Assembly (NCBI RefSeq): GCF_001044255.1
Contig: NZ_JYNX01000091.1
Coordinates: forward strand, 1 to 42,804
DNA from: Mycolicibacterium chubuense
GTDB taxonomy: Bacteria > Actinomycetota > Actinomycetes > Mycobacteriales > Mycobacteriaceae
Direction: 5' to 3'
DNA: 42,804 nt
This document shows, one piece after another, positions 36,127-42,804 of the stretch. Numbering within the stretch: position 1 is the first letter of the stretch; the number at the start of each line of letters is the position of its first letter. Made by a program: the position numbers and the translations under genes. The notes beneath the pieces were generated by a model that had not been told where the DNA came from, ran no database searches, and worked only from the letters and a program-made list of their open reading frames with translations.

Positions 36127-37095
36127 ATGACCAATCAGCCATATGACGTGCTCGCCATCGGGCGCAGCGGCGTCGACGTGTATCCGCTCCAGGTCGGCGT
36201 GGGCCTCGAAGACGTCGAATCCTTCGGCAAGTTTCTCGGGGGCAGCGCCGCCAACGTCGCCGTCGCCGCGGCCCGGCTGGGCAACCGCACGGCCCTGATC
36301 TCGGGAGCCGGCGACGACCCGTTCGGCCGGTTCGTCCGCAACGAACTCGCCCGCCTGGGGGTGGACAACCGGTTCGTCTCCACCCACGGTGAGTTCCCGA
36401 CGCCCGTGACGTTCTGCGAAATCTTCCCCCCTGACGACTTTCCGCTGTACTTCTACCGCAAGCCCAGCGCACCTGACCTGCAGATCCGCCCCGACGAGAT
36501 CGACGCCGACGAGGTGCGCTCGTCGCGCCTGTTCTGGGCCACGGTCACCGGATTGTCCGAAGAGCCAAGCCGCAGTGCACATTTCGCGGCCTGGGAAGCA
36601 CGCGAACGTCGACCCCTCACCGTGCTGGATCTCGACTACCGGCCGATGTTCTGGGACTCCCCCGCCGCCGCCACCGAACAGGTGCGCAAGGCGCTGGCCC
36701 ACGTCACCGTCGCCGTCGGCAACCGGGAGGAGTGCGAGATCGCCGTCGGCGAGTCGAACCCGCACAAGGCAGCAGACGCGCTGCTCGACCTCGGCGTCGA
36801 ACTGGCCATCGTCAAGCAGGGTCCGCGGGGCGTACTCGGGAAGAGCCGCCGGTCGTCGGTGACCGTCGCACCCAACGAGGTCGACGTCGTCAACGGCCTC
36901 GGCGCCGGCGATGCGTTCGGCGGCAGCCTGTGCCACGGACTGCTCCACGGCTGGTCGCTCGAGAAGACCCTGCGCTACGCCAACGCCGCGGGCGCCATCG
37001 TCGCCGGGCGGCTGGAATGCTCGACCGCCATGCCGACGGCCACCGAGGTCGCCGAACTGGCCGAACAAACCGCAGAGGAAGCCGTCAATGTCTGA
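36127..37095 (+). CDS. iolC: 5-dehydro-2-deoxygluconokinase IolC
   Basis: PfkB-family kinase that phosphorylates 5-dehydro-2-deoxy-D-gluconate at C6 in inositol catabolism. The 322-residue protein carries LGGSAANVAVAAARLG (about 38-53), a central lid, and VNGLGAGDAFGGSLC (near 255-270) with the catalytic Asp. The DVYPLQVG and GKFLGGSAANVA segments are those of IolC, not ribokinase. A GTG at 36124 directly precedes the ATG at 36127; GGAG (36114-36117) serves either, so the start is uncertain by one codon. It is the first gene of the iol operon, with the last eight bases overlapping the aldolase-like gene. Unlike proteobacterial IolC it has no fused DUF2090 aldolase domain; a separate gene supplies that step here. 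Confidence 0.93.
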   Translation: MTNQPYDVLAIGRSGVDVYPLQVGVGLEDVESFGKFLGGSAANVAVAAARLGNRTALISGAGDDPFGRFVRNELARLGVDNRFVSTHGEFPTPVTFCEIFPPDDFPLYFYRKPSAPDLQIRPDEIDADEVRSSRLFWATVTGLSEEPSRSAHFAAWEARERRPLTVLDLDYRPMFWDSPAAATEQVRKALAHVTVAVGNREECEIAVGESNPHKAADALLDLGVELAIVKQGPRGVLGKSRRSSVTVAPNEVDVVNGLGAGDAFGGSLCHGLLHGWSLEKTLRYANAAGAIVAGRLECSTAMPTATEVAELAEQTAEEAVNV

Positions 37096-37972
37096 AACTG
37101 CCCTCTGCCAGGACTATTCGGCCATCACCGATCTGCGGGCCACCGATCCCGGCGCCGTCGCCCGGGCGTGGCAGAGCCGTACCCCCCGGCCGACGACGCG
37201 CGGCAACGGCCGTCTGATGATCGTCGCCGCCGACCATCCCGCGCGCGGCGCACTGGCCGTCGGCTCGCGTCCGACCGCGATGAACAGCCGCACCGATCTG
37301 CTCGACCGGCTGCGCGCAGCGCTGGCCGATCCGGGGGTGGACGGGGTGCTGGCCACCGCCGACATCCTCGATGACCTGGTGCTGCTCGGCGCGCTCGAGG
37401 ACAAGGTCGTGTTCAGCTCGTTCAACCGCGGCGGTCTGGCGGGCTCGTCGTTCGAGCTCGACGACCGGATGACCGGTGCCACGGCCGCGTCCACCGCGGC
37501 GGCCAACATGAACGGCGGAAAGATGCTGTGCCGCATCGATCTCGACGACCCGGGTACTGTCGCCACGCTGGCATCGTGCGCCCAGGCCGTCGACGAGCTC
37601 GCCGCGCACGGGCTGATCGCCATGCTGGAGCCGTTCATGTCGTCGCGGGTCAACGGCAAGGTCCGCAACGACCTGTCGCCGGATGCGGTGATCAAGTCGG
37701 TGCACATCGGTCAGGGCCTGGGCTCCACGTCGGCCTACACGTGGATGAAGCTGCCGGTGGTCGACGAGATGGACCGGGTGATGGACTCCACCACCATGCC
37801 CACCCTCCTGCTGGGGGGCGACCCGACCGACCCCGACGAGGCGTTCGCGAGCTGGGAGAAGGCGCTCGCCCTGCCGTCGGTGCGCGGGCTGATCGTCGGC
37901 CGCACCCTGCTATACCCGCCCGACGACGACGTCAGCTCGGCCGTCGCGACCGCGGTGGCGATGGTCCGATGA
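37088..37972 (+). CDS. Class I aldolase-like TIM-barrel protein (Cgl0158 family)
   Basis: A 294-residue (beta/alpha)8 barrel of the family annotated as Cgl0158-like (DeoC/LacD-type aldolase group). Start at ATG 37088 overlaps iolC by eight bases; the frame is open further upstream but not protein-like. MIVAADHPARG (near 44) and GKMLCRIDLDDPG (near 142) are typical, and a Lys in TWMKLPVV (near 220) is a plausible Schiff-base residue. It sits exactly where an aldolase is needed to split 2-deoxy-5-keto-D-gluconate 6-phosphate into dihydroxyacetone phosphate and malonate semialdehyde, a role filled by class II IolJ in Bacillus. The role is inferred from position. The stop overlaps the iolB start by four bases. 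Confidence 0.85.
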   Translation: MSETALCQDYSAITDLRATDPGAVARAWQSRTPRPTTRGNGRLMIVAADHPARGALAVGSRPTAMNSRTDLLDRLRAALADPGVDGVLATADILDDLVLLGALEDKVVFSSFNRGGLAGSSFELDDRMTGATAASTAAANMNGGKMLCRIDLDDPGTVATLASCAQAVDELAAHGLIAMLEPFMSSRVNGKVRNDLSPDAVIKSVHIGQGLGSTSAYTWMKLPVVDEMDRVMDSTTMPTLLLGGDPTDPDEAFASWEKALALPSVRGLIVGRTLLYPPDDDVSSAVATAVAMVR

Positions 37973-38871
37973 ACTCGAAGCTCTACATCCCCGCCAACAG
38001 CGCCGCCCCGCCGTTCACGGTCGCGATCACCCCCGAAGACGCGGGCTGGGCCGAATCCTCCCTGCACGTGCTCGATCTCGGTGACGGCAGAGAGGTGTCG
38101 CTGGCCACCGAGGGCACCGAGGTGATGATCCTGCCACTCGCGGGTGCCGCGACCGTCGAGTGCGCCGGTGAGACGTTCGCACTGTCGCCGCGGGTCTCGG
38201 TGTTCGACGGACCCGCCGACATGGTCTACCTCGGCATCGGTCAGGAGTACACGCTCTCGGGCCGCGGCCGGATCGCGATCTGCGGCGCCCGGGCATCGGC
38301 GTCGTTCCCGAACCGGCGGGTGGCCGCGGCCGACGTGCCGGTCGAGCTGCGCGGCGCCGGCAACTGCAGCCGCGAGGTGCACAACTTCGGCACCGCGACG
38401 ACGTTCGAGGCGGATTCGCTGATCGCGTGCGAGGTGCTCACCCCCGGCGGCAACTGGTCGAGCTATCCCGCCCACAAGCACGACGAGAACACCGACGTGG
38501 AGACCCAGCTCGAAGAGATCTACTACTTCGAGATCGACGACAGCCCCGCCGGCACACCGGGATTCGGTTATCACCGGGTCTACGGAACACCCGAGCGCCC
38601 CATCGAGGTGCTCGAGGAGGTGCGAACCGGCGACGTCGTGCTGGTGCCGCACGGCTATCACGGCCCGTCCATCGCCGCGCCGGGGCACCACATGTACTAC
38701 CTCAACGTGATGGCCGGCTCGGGACCCACCCGCGCCTGGATGATCTGTGACGACCCCGCCCACACCTGGCTGCGCGGCAGCTGGGAGCACCAGCAGATCG
38801 ACCCGCGCCTTCCCTTCACCCCGTCCTCGCCGTCAACCACAACTCGAACGCCGGCTTCGCCGGCTGGATAG
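37969..38871 (+). CDS. iolB: 5-deoxy-glucuronate isomerase IolB
   Basis: Isomerises 5-deoxy-D-glucuronate to 5-dehydro-2-deoxy-D-gluconate, the substrate of IolC. The 300-residue bicupin has metal-binding motifs in the C-terminal cupin: HKHDENTDVE (near 168), a Glu in LEEIYYFEID (near 181), and VPHGYHGPS (near 228). Start ATG 37969 overlaps the preceding stop (ATGA). The last 20 residues (Ser/Thr/Pro-rich) look like a tail without family conservation; the DNA there contains a GC-rich hairpin. Apart from this tail the length and motifs are typical. Confidence 0.93.
   Translation: MNSKLYIPANSAAPPFTVAITPEDAGWAESSLHVLDLGDGREVSLATEGTEVMILPLAGAATVECAGETFALSPRVSVFDGPADMVYLGIGQEYTLSGRGRIAICGARASASFPNRRVAAADVPVELRGAGNCSREVHNFGTATTFEADSLIACEVLTPGGNWSSYPAHKHDENTDVETQLEEIYYFEIDDSPAGTPGFGYHRVYGTPERPIEVLEEVRTGDVVLVPHGYHGPSIAAPGHHMYYLNVMAGSGPTRAWMICDDPAHTWLRGSWEHQQIDPRLPFTPSSPSTTTRTPASPAG
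38850..38864 (+). repeat. GCCGGC-TTC-GCCGGC hairpin at the iolB/iolD boundary
   Basis: A perfect 6-bp stem with a TTC loop lies over the last codons of iolB, six bases before the GGAG ribosome site of iolD (38871-38874). GC-rich hairpins of this sequence type are common in mycobacterial genomes. It could act as a mild translational or RNA-processing element, or it may be only a repeat. Confidence 0.5.
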
Positions 38872-38883
38872 GAGACTGACACA

Positions 38884-40830
38884 GTGGTTTCCACCGCGCC
38901 GAAGTCGACCGAGAAGCTCGCCGACACCGAACCGACGGTGCGCCTCACCGTCGCCCAGGCGACCGTCCGCTTCCTGGCCAACCAGTACGTCGAGCGGGAC
39001 GGGCGGCGGCATAAGTTCTTCGCCGGGTGCCTGGGCATCTTCGGGCACGGCAACGTGGCCGGCGTCGGCCAGGCCCTGCTGCAGGATGAGGTCGAAGCTC
39101 ACGAGGCCGGCGTGGAGCCGGGGCTCAAGTACGTGCTCGGCCGCAACGAGCAGGCGATGGTGCACACGGCGGTGGCCTACGCCCGCCAGCAGGACCGGCT
39201 GCAGGCCTGGGCGGTGACCGCCAGCATCGGTCCCGGCTCGTCCAACATGCTCACCGGCGCGGCCCTGGCCACGATCAACCGGCTACCGGTGCTGCTGCTG
39301 CCGTCCGACACGTTCGCGACCCGGGTGAGTTCGCCGGTGCTGCAGGAACTGGAGTTGCCCTCGAGCGGCGACGTGACGGTCAACGACGCGTTCAAGCCGC
39401 TGTCCCGGTATTTCGACAGGGTGTGGCGTCCCGAGCAGCTGCCCGCCGCGCTGCTGGGTGCGATGCGTGTGCTGACCGACCCCGCCGAGACGGGCGCGGC
39501 GACGGTGTCGCTGCCGCAGGATGTCCAGGCGCAGGCCCACGACTGGCCGGAATCGCTGTTCGCCGAACGCACCTGGCACGTCGCCCGGCCGCCGGCCGAG
39601 CGGTCGGTGATCGCTCGTGCCGCCGAGGTGGTGCGCTCGGCGCGCAAGCCGCTGATCGTGGCCGGCGGCGGCGTGATCTACTCCGGCGCCGACGACGCGC
39701 TGGCGCGATTCGCGGTGCAGACCGGAATCCCGGTGTGCGAGAGCCAGGCCGGCAAGGGGTCGCTCCTGCACGAGCATCCGCAGTCGGTCGGTGCGGTCGG
39801 ATCCACCGGCACGACGGCCGCCAACGCGCTGGCCGGCGAGGCCGACGTGATCATCGGCATCGGCACCCGCTACAGCGACTTCACGTCGGCATCGCGGACC
39901 GCCTTCAACAACCCGGACGTGCGGTTCGTCAACATCAACGTCACGTCGCTGGACGCGGTCAAGCAGGGCGGCATCAGCGTCGTCGCCGACGCCCGCGAAG
40001 CCCTCGAGGCGCTCGCCGCGGCGGTCGGCGACTACACGGTCAGCGACGAATACCGCTCCCGCACAGCCGAACTGATGGCCGAGTGGAACGACACGGTCTC
40101 AGAGGTGTACCGCACCGACGACGGCGCCGCACTGAACCAGAATCAGGTGATCGGCCTGGTGAACACCCTGTCCGACCCGCGAGACGTGGTGGTGTGCGCG
40201 GCCGGATCGATGCCCGGGGATCTGCACAAGCTGTGGCGGATGCGTGACCGCAAGGGCTATCACGTCGAGTACGGCTACTCCTGCATGGGCTACGAGATCG
40301 CCGGCGGTATCGGGGTGCGGATGGCTGCGCCGGACCGCGACGTGTTCGTCATGGTCGGCGACGGCTCCTATCTGATGATGGCCACGGAGATCGTGACCGC
40401 CGTGCAGGAGGGCGTCAAGATCATTCCGGTGCTGGTGCAGAACCACGGGTTCGCCTCGATCGGCGGGCTGTCGGAGTCGTTGGGCTCTCAGCGATTCGGC
40501 ACCGCCTACCGCTATCGCAGCGAGGACGGCCGGCTCGACGGCGACACCTTGCCGGTCGACCTGGCTGCCAATGCGGCGAGCCTGGGCGCCGAGGTCATCA
40601 AAGTGACGACGGCCGCCGAGTTCGCCGATGCGGTCAAGGTCGCCAAGGCCGCCGACCGCATCACGGTGATCTACGTCGAGACCGATCCGCTGATCTACGC
40701 CCCCGACAGCCACTCCTGGTGGGACGTCCCGGTCAGCGAGGTGTCCTCGCTGGAATCGACGCAGCAGGCCTACCAGCGGTACGCGGACTGGAAGAAGGTC
40801 CAGCGCCCGTTGATCAGGCCGTCGGAGTGA
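38884..40830 (+). CDS. iolD: 3D-(3,5/4)-trihydroxycyclohexane-1,2-dione acylhydrolase IolD
   Basis: Thiamine-diphosphate enzyme that opens the cyclohexane-dione ring to 5-deoxy-D-glucuronate. The 648 residues show the catalytic Glu in VLGRNEQAMVHTAVAYARQ (near 88), a central domain (about 210-360), and the ThDP/Mg motif VGDGSYLMMATE...VQNHGFASIGG (about 490-525). Start GTG 38884 has GGAG nine bases before it, 12 bases after the iolB stop. Five bases separate its stop from iolG. Length and motif order fit IolD closely. In this protein 15 of 16 Lys codons are AAG, a useful baseline for the mmsA gene that follows. Confidence 0.95.
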   Translation: MVSTAPKSTEKLADTEPTVRLTVAQATVRFLANQYVERDGRRHKFFAGCLGIFGHGNVAGVGQALLQDEVEAHEAGVEPGLKYVLGRNEQAMVHTAVAYARQQDRLQAWAVTASIGPGSSNMLTGAALATINRLPVLLLPSDTFATRVSSPVLQELELPSSGDVTVNDAFKPLSRYFDRVWRPEQLPAALLGAMRVLTDPAETGAATVSLPQDVQAQAHDWPESLFAERTWHVARPPAERSVIARAAEVVRSARKPLIVAGGGVIYSGADDALARFAVQTGIPVCESQAGKGSLLHEHPQSVGAVGSTGTTAANALAGEADVIIGIGTRYSDFTSASRTAFNNPDVRFVNINVTSLDAVKQGGISVVADAREALEALAAAVGDYTVSDEYRSRTAELMAEWNDTVSEVYRTDDGAALNQNQVIGLVNTLSDPRDVVVCAAGSMPGDLHKLWRMRDRKGYHVEYGYSCMGYEIAGGIGVRMAAPDRDVFVMVGDGSYLMMATEIVTAVQEGVKIIPVLVQNHGFASIGGLSESLGSQRFGTAYRYRSEDGRLDGDTLPVDLAANAASLGAEVIKVTTAAEFADAVKVAKAADRITVIYVETDPLIYAPDSHSWWDVPVSEVSSLESTQQAYQRYADWKKVQRPLIRPSE

Positions 40831-40835
40831 CGGGC

Positions 40836-41855
40836 ATGTCCGACCTCAGAGTCGCCGTGCTCGGTGTCGGAGTGATGGGTGCCGACCACGTCGCCCGCAT
40901 CACGTCCCGGATCTCCGGGGCGCGGGTGACGGTCGTCAACGACTTCGTCGCGGAGAAGGCCGAGCAGATCGCGTCCGAGATCGACGGCTGCCGTGCGGTG
41001 TCCGACCCGTTGGACGCGATCGCCGACGCCGACGTGGATGCCGTGGTACTGGCCACCCCGGGCAGCACCCACGAGAAGCAGCTACTGGCCTGCCTGGAGC
41101 ACGGCAAGCCGGTGATGTGCGAAAAGCCCTTGACCACCGATGTCTTTACGTCGTTGGAGATCGTCAGGCGGGAGGCCGAGCTGCAGCGCCCGCTGATCCA
41201 GGTCGGTTTCATGCGGCGGTTCGACGAGGAGTACATCGCGCTCAAGGCGCTGCTCGACGGTGGCGAGCTGGGCACTCCGCTGGTGATGCACTGTGTGCAT
41301 CGCAACCCGAGCGTGCCCAGCTACTTCGACAGCTCGTTGATCGTCAAGGACTCGCTGGTGCACGAGGTCGATGTGACCCGGTTTCTGTTCGGCGAGGAGA
41401 TCGCCAGCGTGCAGATCGTCCGGCCGGCCTCGAATCCCGGTGCGCCCGAGGGTGTCATCGATCCTCAGATCGCAATCCTGAAGACGGTGAGCGGCCGGCA
41501 CGTCGACGTCGAGTTGTTCGTCACCACCGGCGTGGCCTACGAGGTGCGCACCGAGGTGGTCGGCGAACGCGGCAGCGCGATGATCGGTCTTGACGTCGGG
41601 CTGATCCGCAAGTCCGCGCCCGGAAAGTGGGGCGGCCGGATCACCCCCGGATTCCGTGAACGGTTCGGCCGCGCCTACGACACCGAGATCCAGCGGTGGG
41701 TCGACGCGGTGCAAAGCGGGCACACCACGGGGACATACATCGACGGCCCCACCGCCTGGGACGGCTACGCGGCGGCCGCGGTGTGCGCCGCGGGCGTCGA
41801 ATCCCTCGACACCGGTCTGCCCGTCGACGTGCAGCTCGCAGACCTCAAGCCCTGA
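40836..41855 (+). CDS. iolG: Inositol 2-dehydrogenase-like Gfo/Idh/MocA protein IolG
   Basis: NAD-dependent oxidation of myo-inositol to scyllo-inosose. The 339 residues from ATG 40836 have VLGVGVMGADHVARI at the nucleotide site, MCEKPLTTD with the catalytic Lys (near 98), and VKDSLVHEVDVTRFLFGEE (near 170-187) with the Asp and His equivalents of known IolG enzymes. The start follows the iolD stop by five bases; the open frame before it is iolD sequence in another frame. It belongs to the same branch as the dehydrogenase at 26183, so the locus has at least two IolG-like enzymes, perhaps for different inositol isomers. All ten Lys codons are AAG. Confidence 0.88.
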   Translation: MSDLRVAVLGVGVMGADHVARITSRISGARVTVVNDFVAEKAEQIASEIDGCRAVSDPLDAIADADVDAVVLATPGSTHEKQLLACLEHGKPVMCEKPLTTDVFTSLEIVRREAELQRPLIQVGFMRRFDEEYIALKALLDGGELGTPLVMHCVHRNPSVPSYFDSSLIVKDSLVHEVDVTRFLFGEEIASVQIVRPASNPGAPEGVIDPQIAILKTVSGRHVDVELFVTTGVAYEVRTEVVGERGSAMIGLDVGLIRKSAPGKWGGRITPGFRERFGRAYDTEIQRWVDAVQSGHTTGTYIDGPTAWDGYAAAAVCAAGVESLDTGLPVDVQLADLKP

Positions 41856-41874
41856 GACAGAAGGAACAAACGAC

Positions 41875-42804
41875 ATGACCAACACGATTGCCCATTGGGT
41901 CAATGACGAGGTTTTTGCTGGTTCTAGTGGCGCGACGGCGCCGGTGACGAATCCGGCGACGGGGGTGGTGACCGGGCAGGTCGCGTTGGCCAGCGTGGAG
42001 GACGCCCGCCACGTGATCGACGCCGCCGCCGCAGCGTTCCCCGCCTGGCGGGACACCTCGCTGGCCAAACGCACCCAGATCCTGTTCCGGTTCCGCGAAC
42101 TCCTCAACGAGCGCAAAGGTGAGCTGGCCGAGATCATCACCGCCGAACACGGCAAAGTCGTCTCCGACGCCCTGGGCGAAGTGTCCCGCGGTCAGGAAGT
42201 CGTCGAGTTCGCCTGCGGCATCCCCCACCTGCTCAAAGGCGGCTACACCGAGAACGCCTCCACCAAAGTCGACGTCTACTCCCTGCGCCAACCCCTGGGC
42301 CCGGTCGCCATCATCTCCCCGTTCAACTTCCCCGCCATGGTCCCGATGTGGTTCTTCCCCATCGCCATCGCCACCGGCAACACCGTCGTCCTCAAACCCA
42401 GCGAGAAAGACCCCTCCGCGTCGCTGTGGCTCGCCGCGCTGTGGAAAGAAGCCGGGCTGCCCGCCGGGGTGTTCAACGTCCTGCACGGCGACAAAACCGC
42501 CGTCGACGAACTGCTCACCAACCCCACCATCAAATCGGTGTCGTTCGTCGGATCCACCCCCATCGCGCAGTACGTCTACACCACCGGCACCGCCGCCGGC
42601 AAACGCGTCCAAGCCCTCGGCGGGGCCAAGAACCACGCCGTGATCCTGCCCGACGCCGACCTCGACCTGGCCGCCGACGCCATGGTCAACGCCGGCTTCG
42701 GCAGCGCCGGAGAACGCTGCATGGCCATCTCCGCCGCCGTCGCGGTCGGCCCCATCGCCGATGACCTCGTCGCCAAAATCGCCGAACGCGCCGCCACCAT
42801 CACC
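41875..42804 (+). CDS. mmsA: CoA-acylating methylmalonate-semialdehyde dehydrogenase MmsA/IolA (cut by window end)
   Basis: Converts malonate semialdehyde (and methylmalonate semialdehyde) to acetyl- (propionyl-) CoA, the last step of inositol breakdown. About 310 of the expected 500 residues are present. Aldehyde-dehydrogenase hallmarks include PLGPVAIISPFNFPAMVPMW, VLKPSEKDPSASLW, FVGSTPIAQYVY, LGGAKNHAV, and the catalytic Cys in GSAGERCMA (near 282). The ATG at 41875 follows AAGGA by eight bases and the iolG stop by 19, so it is the last operon member seen. Codon use differs sharply from its neighbours: 12 of 13 Lys codons are AAA, and C-ending codons dominate after about 42000. This may reflect a separate origin or gene conversion. 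Confidence 0.93.
   Translation, partial: MTNTIAHWVNDEVFAGSSGATAPVTNPATGVVTGQVALASVEDARHVIDAAAAAFPAWRDTSLAKRTQILFRFRELLNERKGELAEIITAEHGKVVSDALGEVSRGQEVVEFACGIPHLLKGGYTENASTKVDVYSLRQPLGPVAIISPFNFPAMVPMWFFPIAIATGNTVVLKPSEKDPSASLWLAALWKEAGLPAGVFNVLHGDKTAVDELLTNPTIKSVSFVGSTPIAQYVYTTGTAAGKRVQALGGAKNHAVILPDADLDLAADAMVNAGFGSAGERCMAISAAVAVGPIADDLVAKIAERAATIT

Overview
The window is high-GC actinobacterial DNA that best fits a mycobacterium, probably a rapidly growing Mycolicibacterium. This rests on three things: the gene order proB-obg-rpmA-rplU-rne-ndk-DUF4233-folC-valS-(saccharopine-dehydrogenase-like)-rpf-mobA-korB-korA follows the M. tuberculosis Rv2439c-Rv2455c neighbourhood, the protein family set matches, and GTG starts and 4-base stop/start overlaps are frequent. 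The species is not resolved. No rRNA, tRNA, insertion sequence, phage gene or CRISPR array was seen.

Region 1 (1-22637) is conserved core. A fragment of an unidentified gene is followed, all on the minus strand, by rplU-rpmA-obg-proB, then rne, ndk, and the coupled chain valS-folC-DUF4233. A 61-bp tandem repeat separates DUF4233 from ndk. Next come a DUF937 protein, a saccharopine-dehydrogenase-like oxidoreductase, an S9 peptidase, a plus-strand FAD monooxygenase, two tandem resuscitation-promoting-factor genes (the upstream one with an unusually structured leader), a long intergenic stretch, mobA, and korA-korB (2-oxoacid:ferredoxin oxidoreductase).

Region 2 (22977-29015) is an accessory carbohydrate cluster. 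A PfkB kinase and a LacI-type regulator on the minus strand face a tightly coupled plus-strand operon: Fe(II)/2-oxoglutarate dioxygenase (PhyH family), Gfo/Idh/MocA dehydrogenase, IolE-like inosose dehydratase, and a second Gfo/Idh/MocA dehydrogenase. A membrane protein with lipase-like motifs follows (29111-31048).

Region 3 (31296-42804) is a myo-inositol catabolic locus: a sugar ABC importer (binding protein, permease, ATPase), a divergent hydroxypyruvate-isomerase-like TIM barrel, a GntR/HutC regulator (IolR-like), and the operon iolC - class I aldolase-like gene - iolB - iolD - iolG - mmsA (cut by the window end). The importer operon and the iolC operon carry a near-identical 22-bp block joining a TGTCAGGACA operator core to a TTGAC -35 box, so both are probably controlled by the GntR protein. 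No iolE lies between iolC and mmsA; the IolE-like gene of region 2 could supply that step. The working picture is uptake, oxidation to inosose (IolG), dehydration (IolE), ring hydrolysis (IolD), isomerisation (IolB), phosphorylation (IolC), aldol cleavage (the aldolase-like protein) and conversion of malonate semialdehyde to acetyl-CoA (MmsA). Region 2 may feed a modified inositol into this route; that part is hypothesis.
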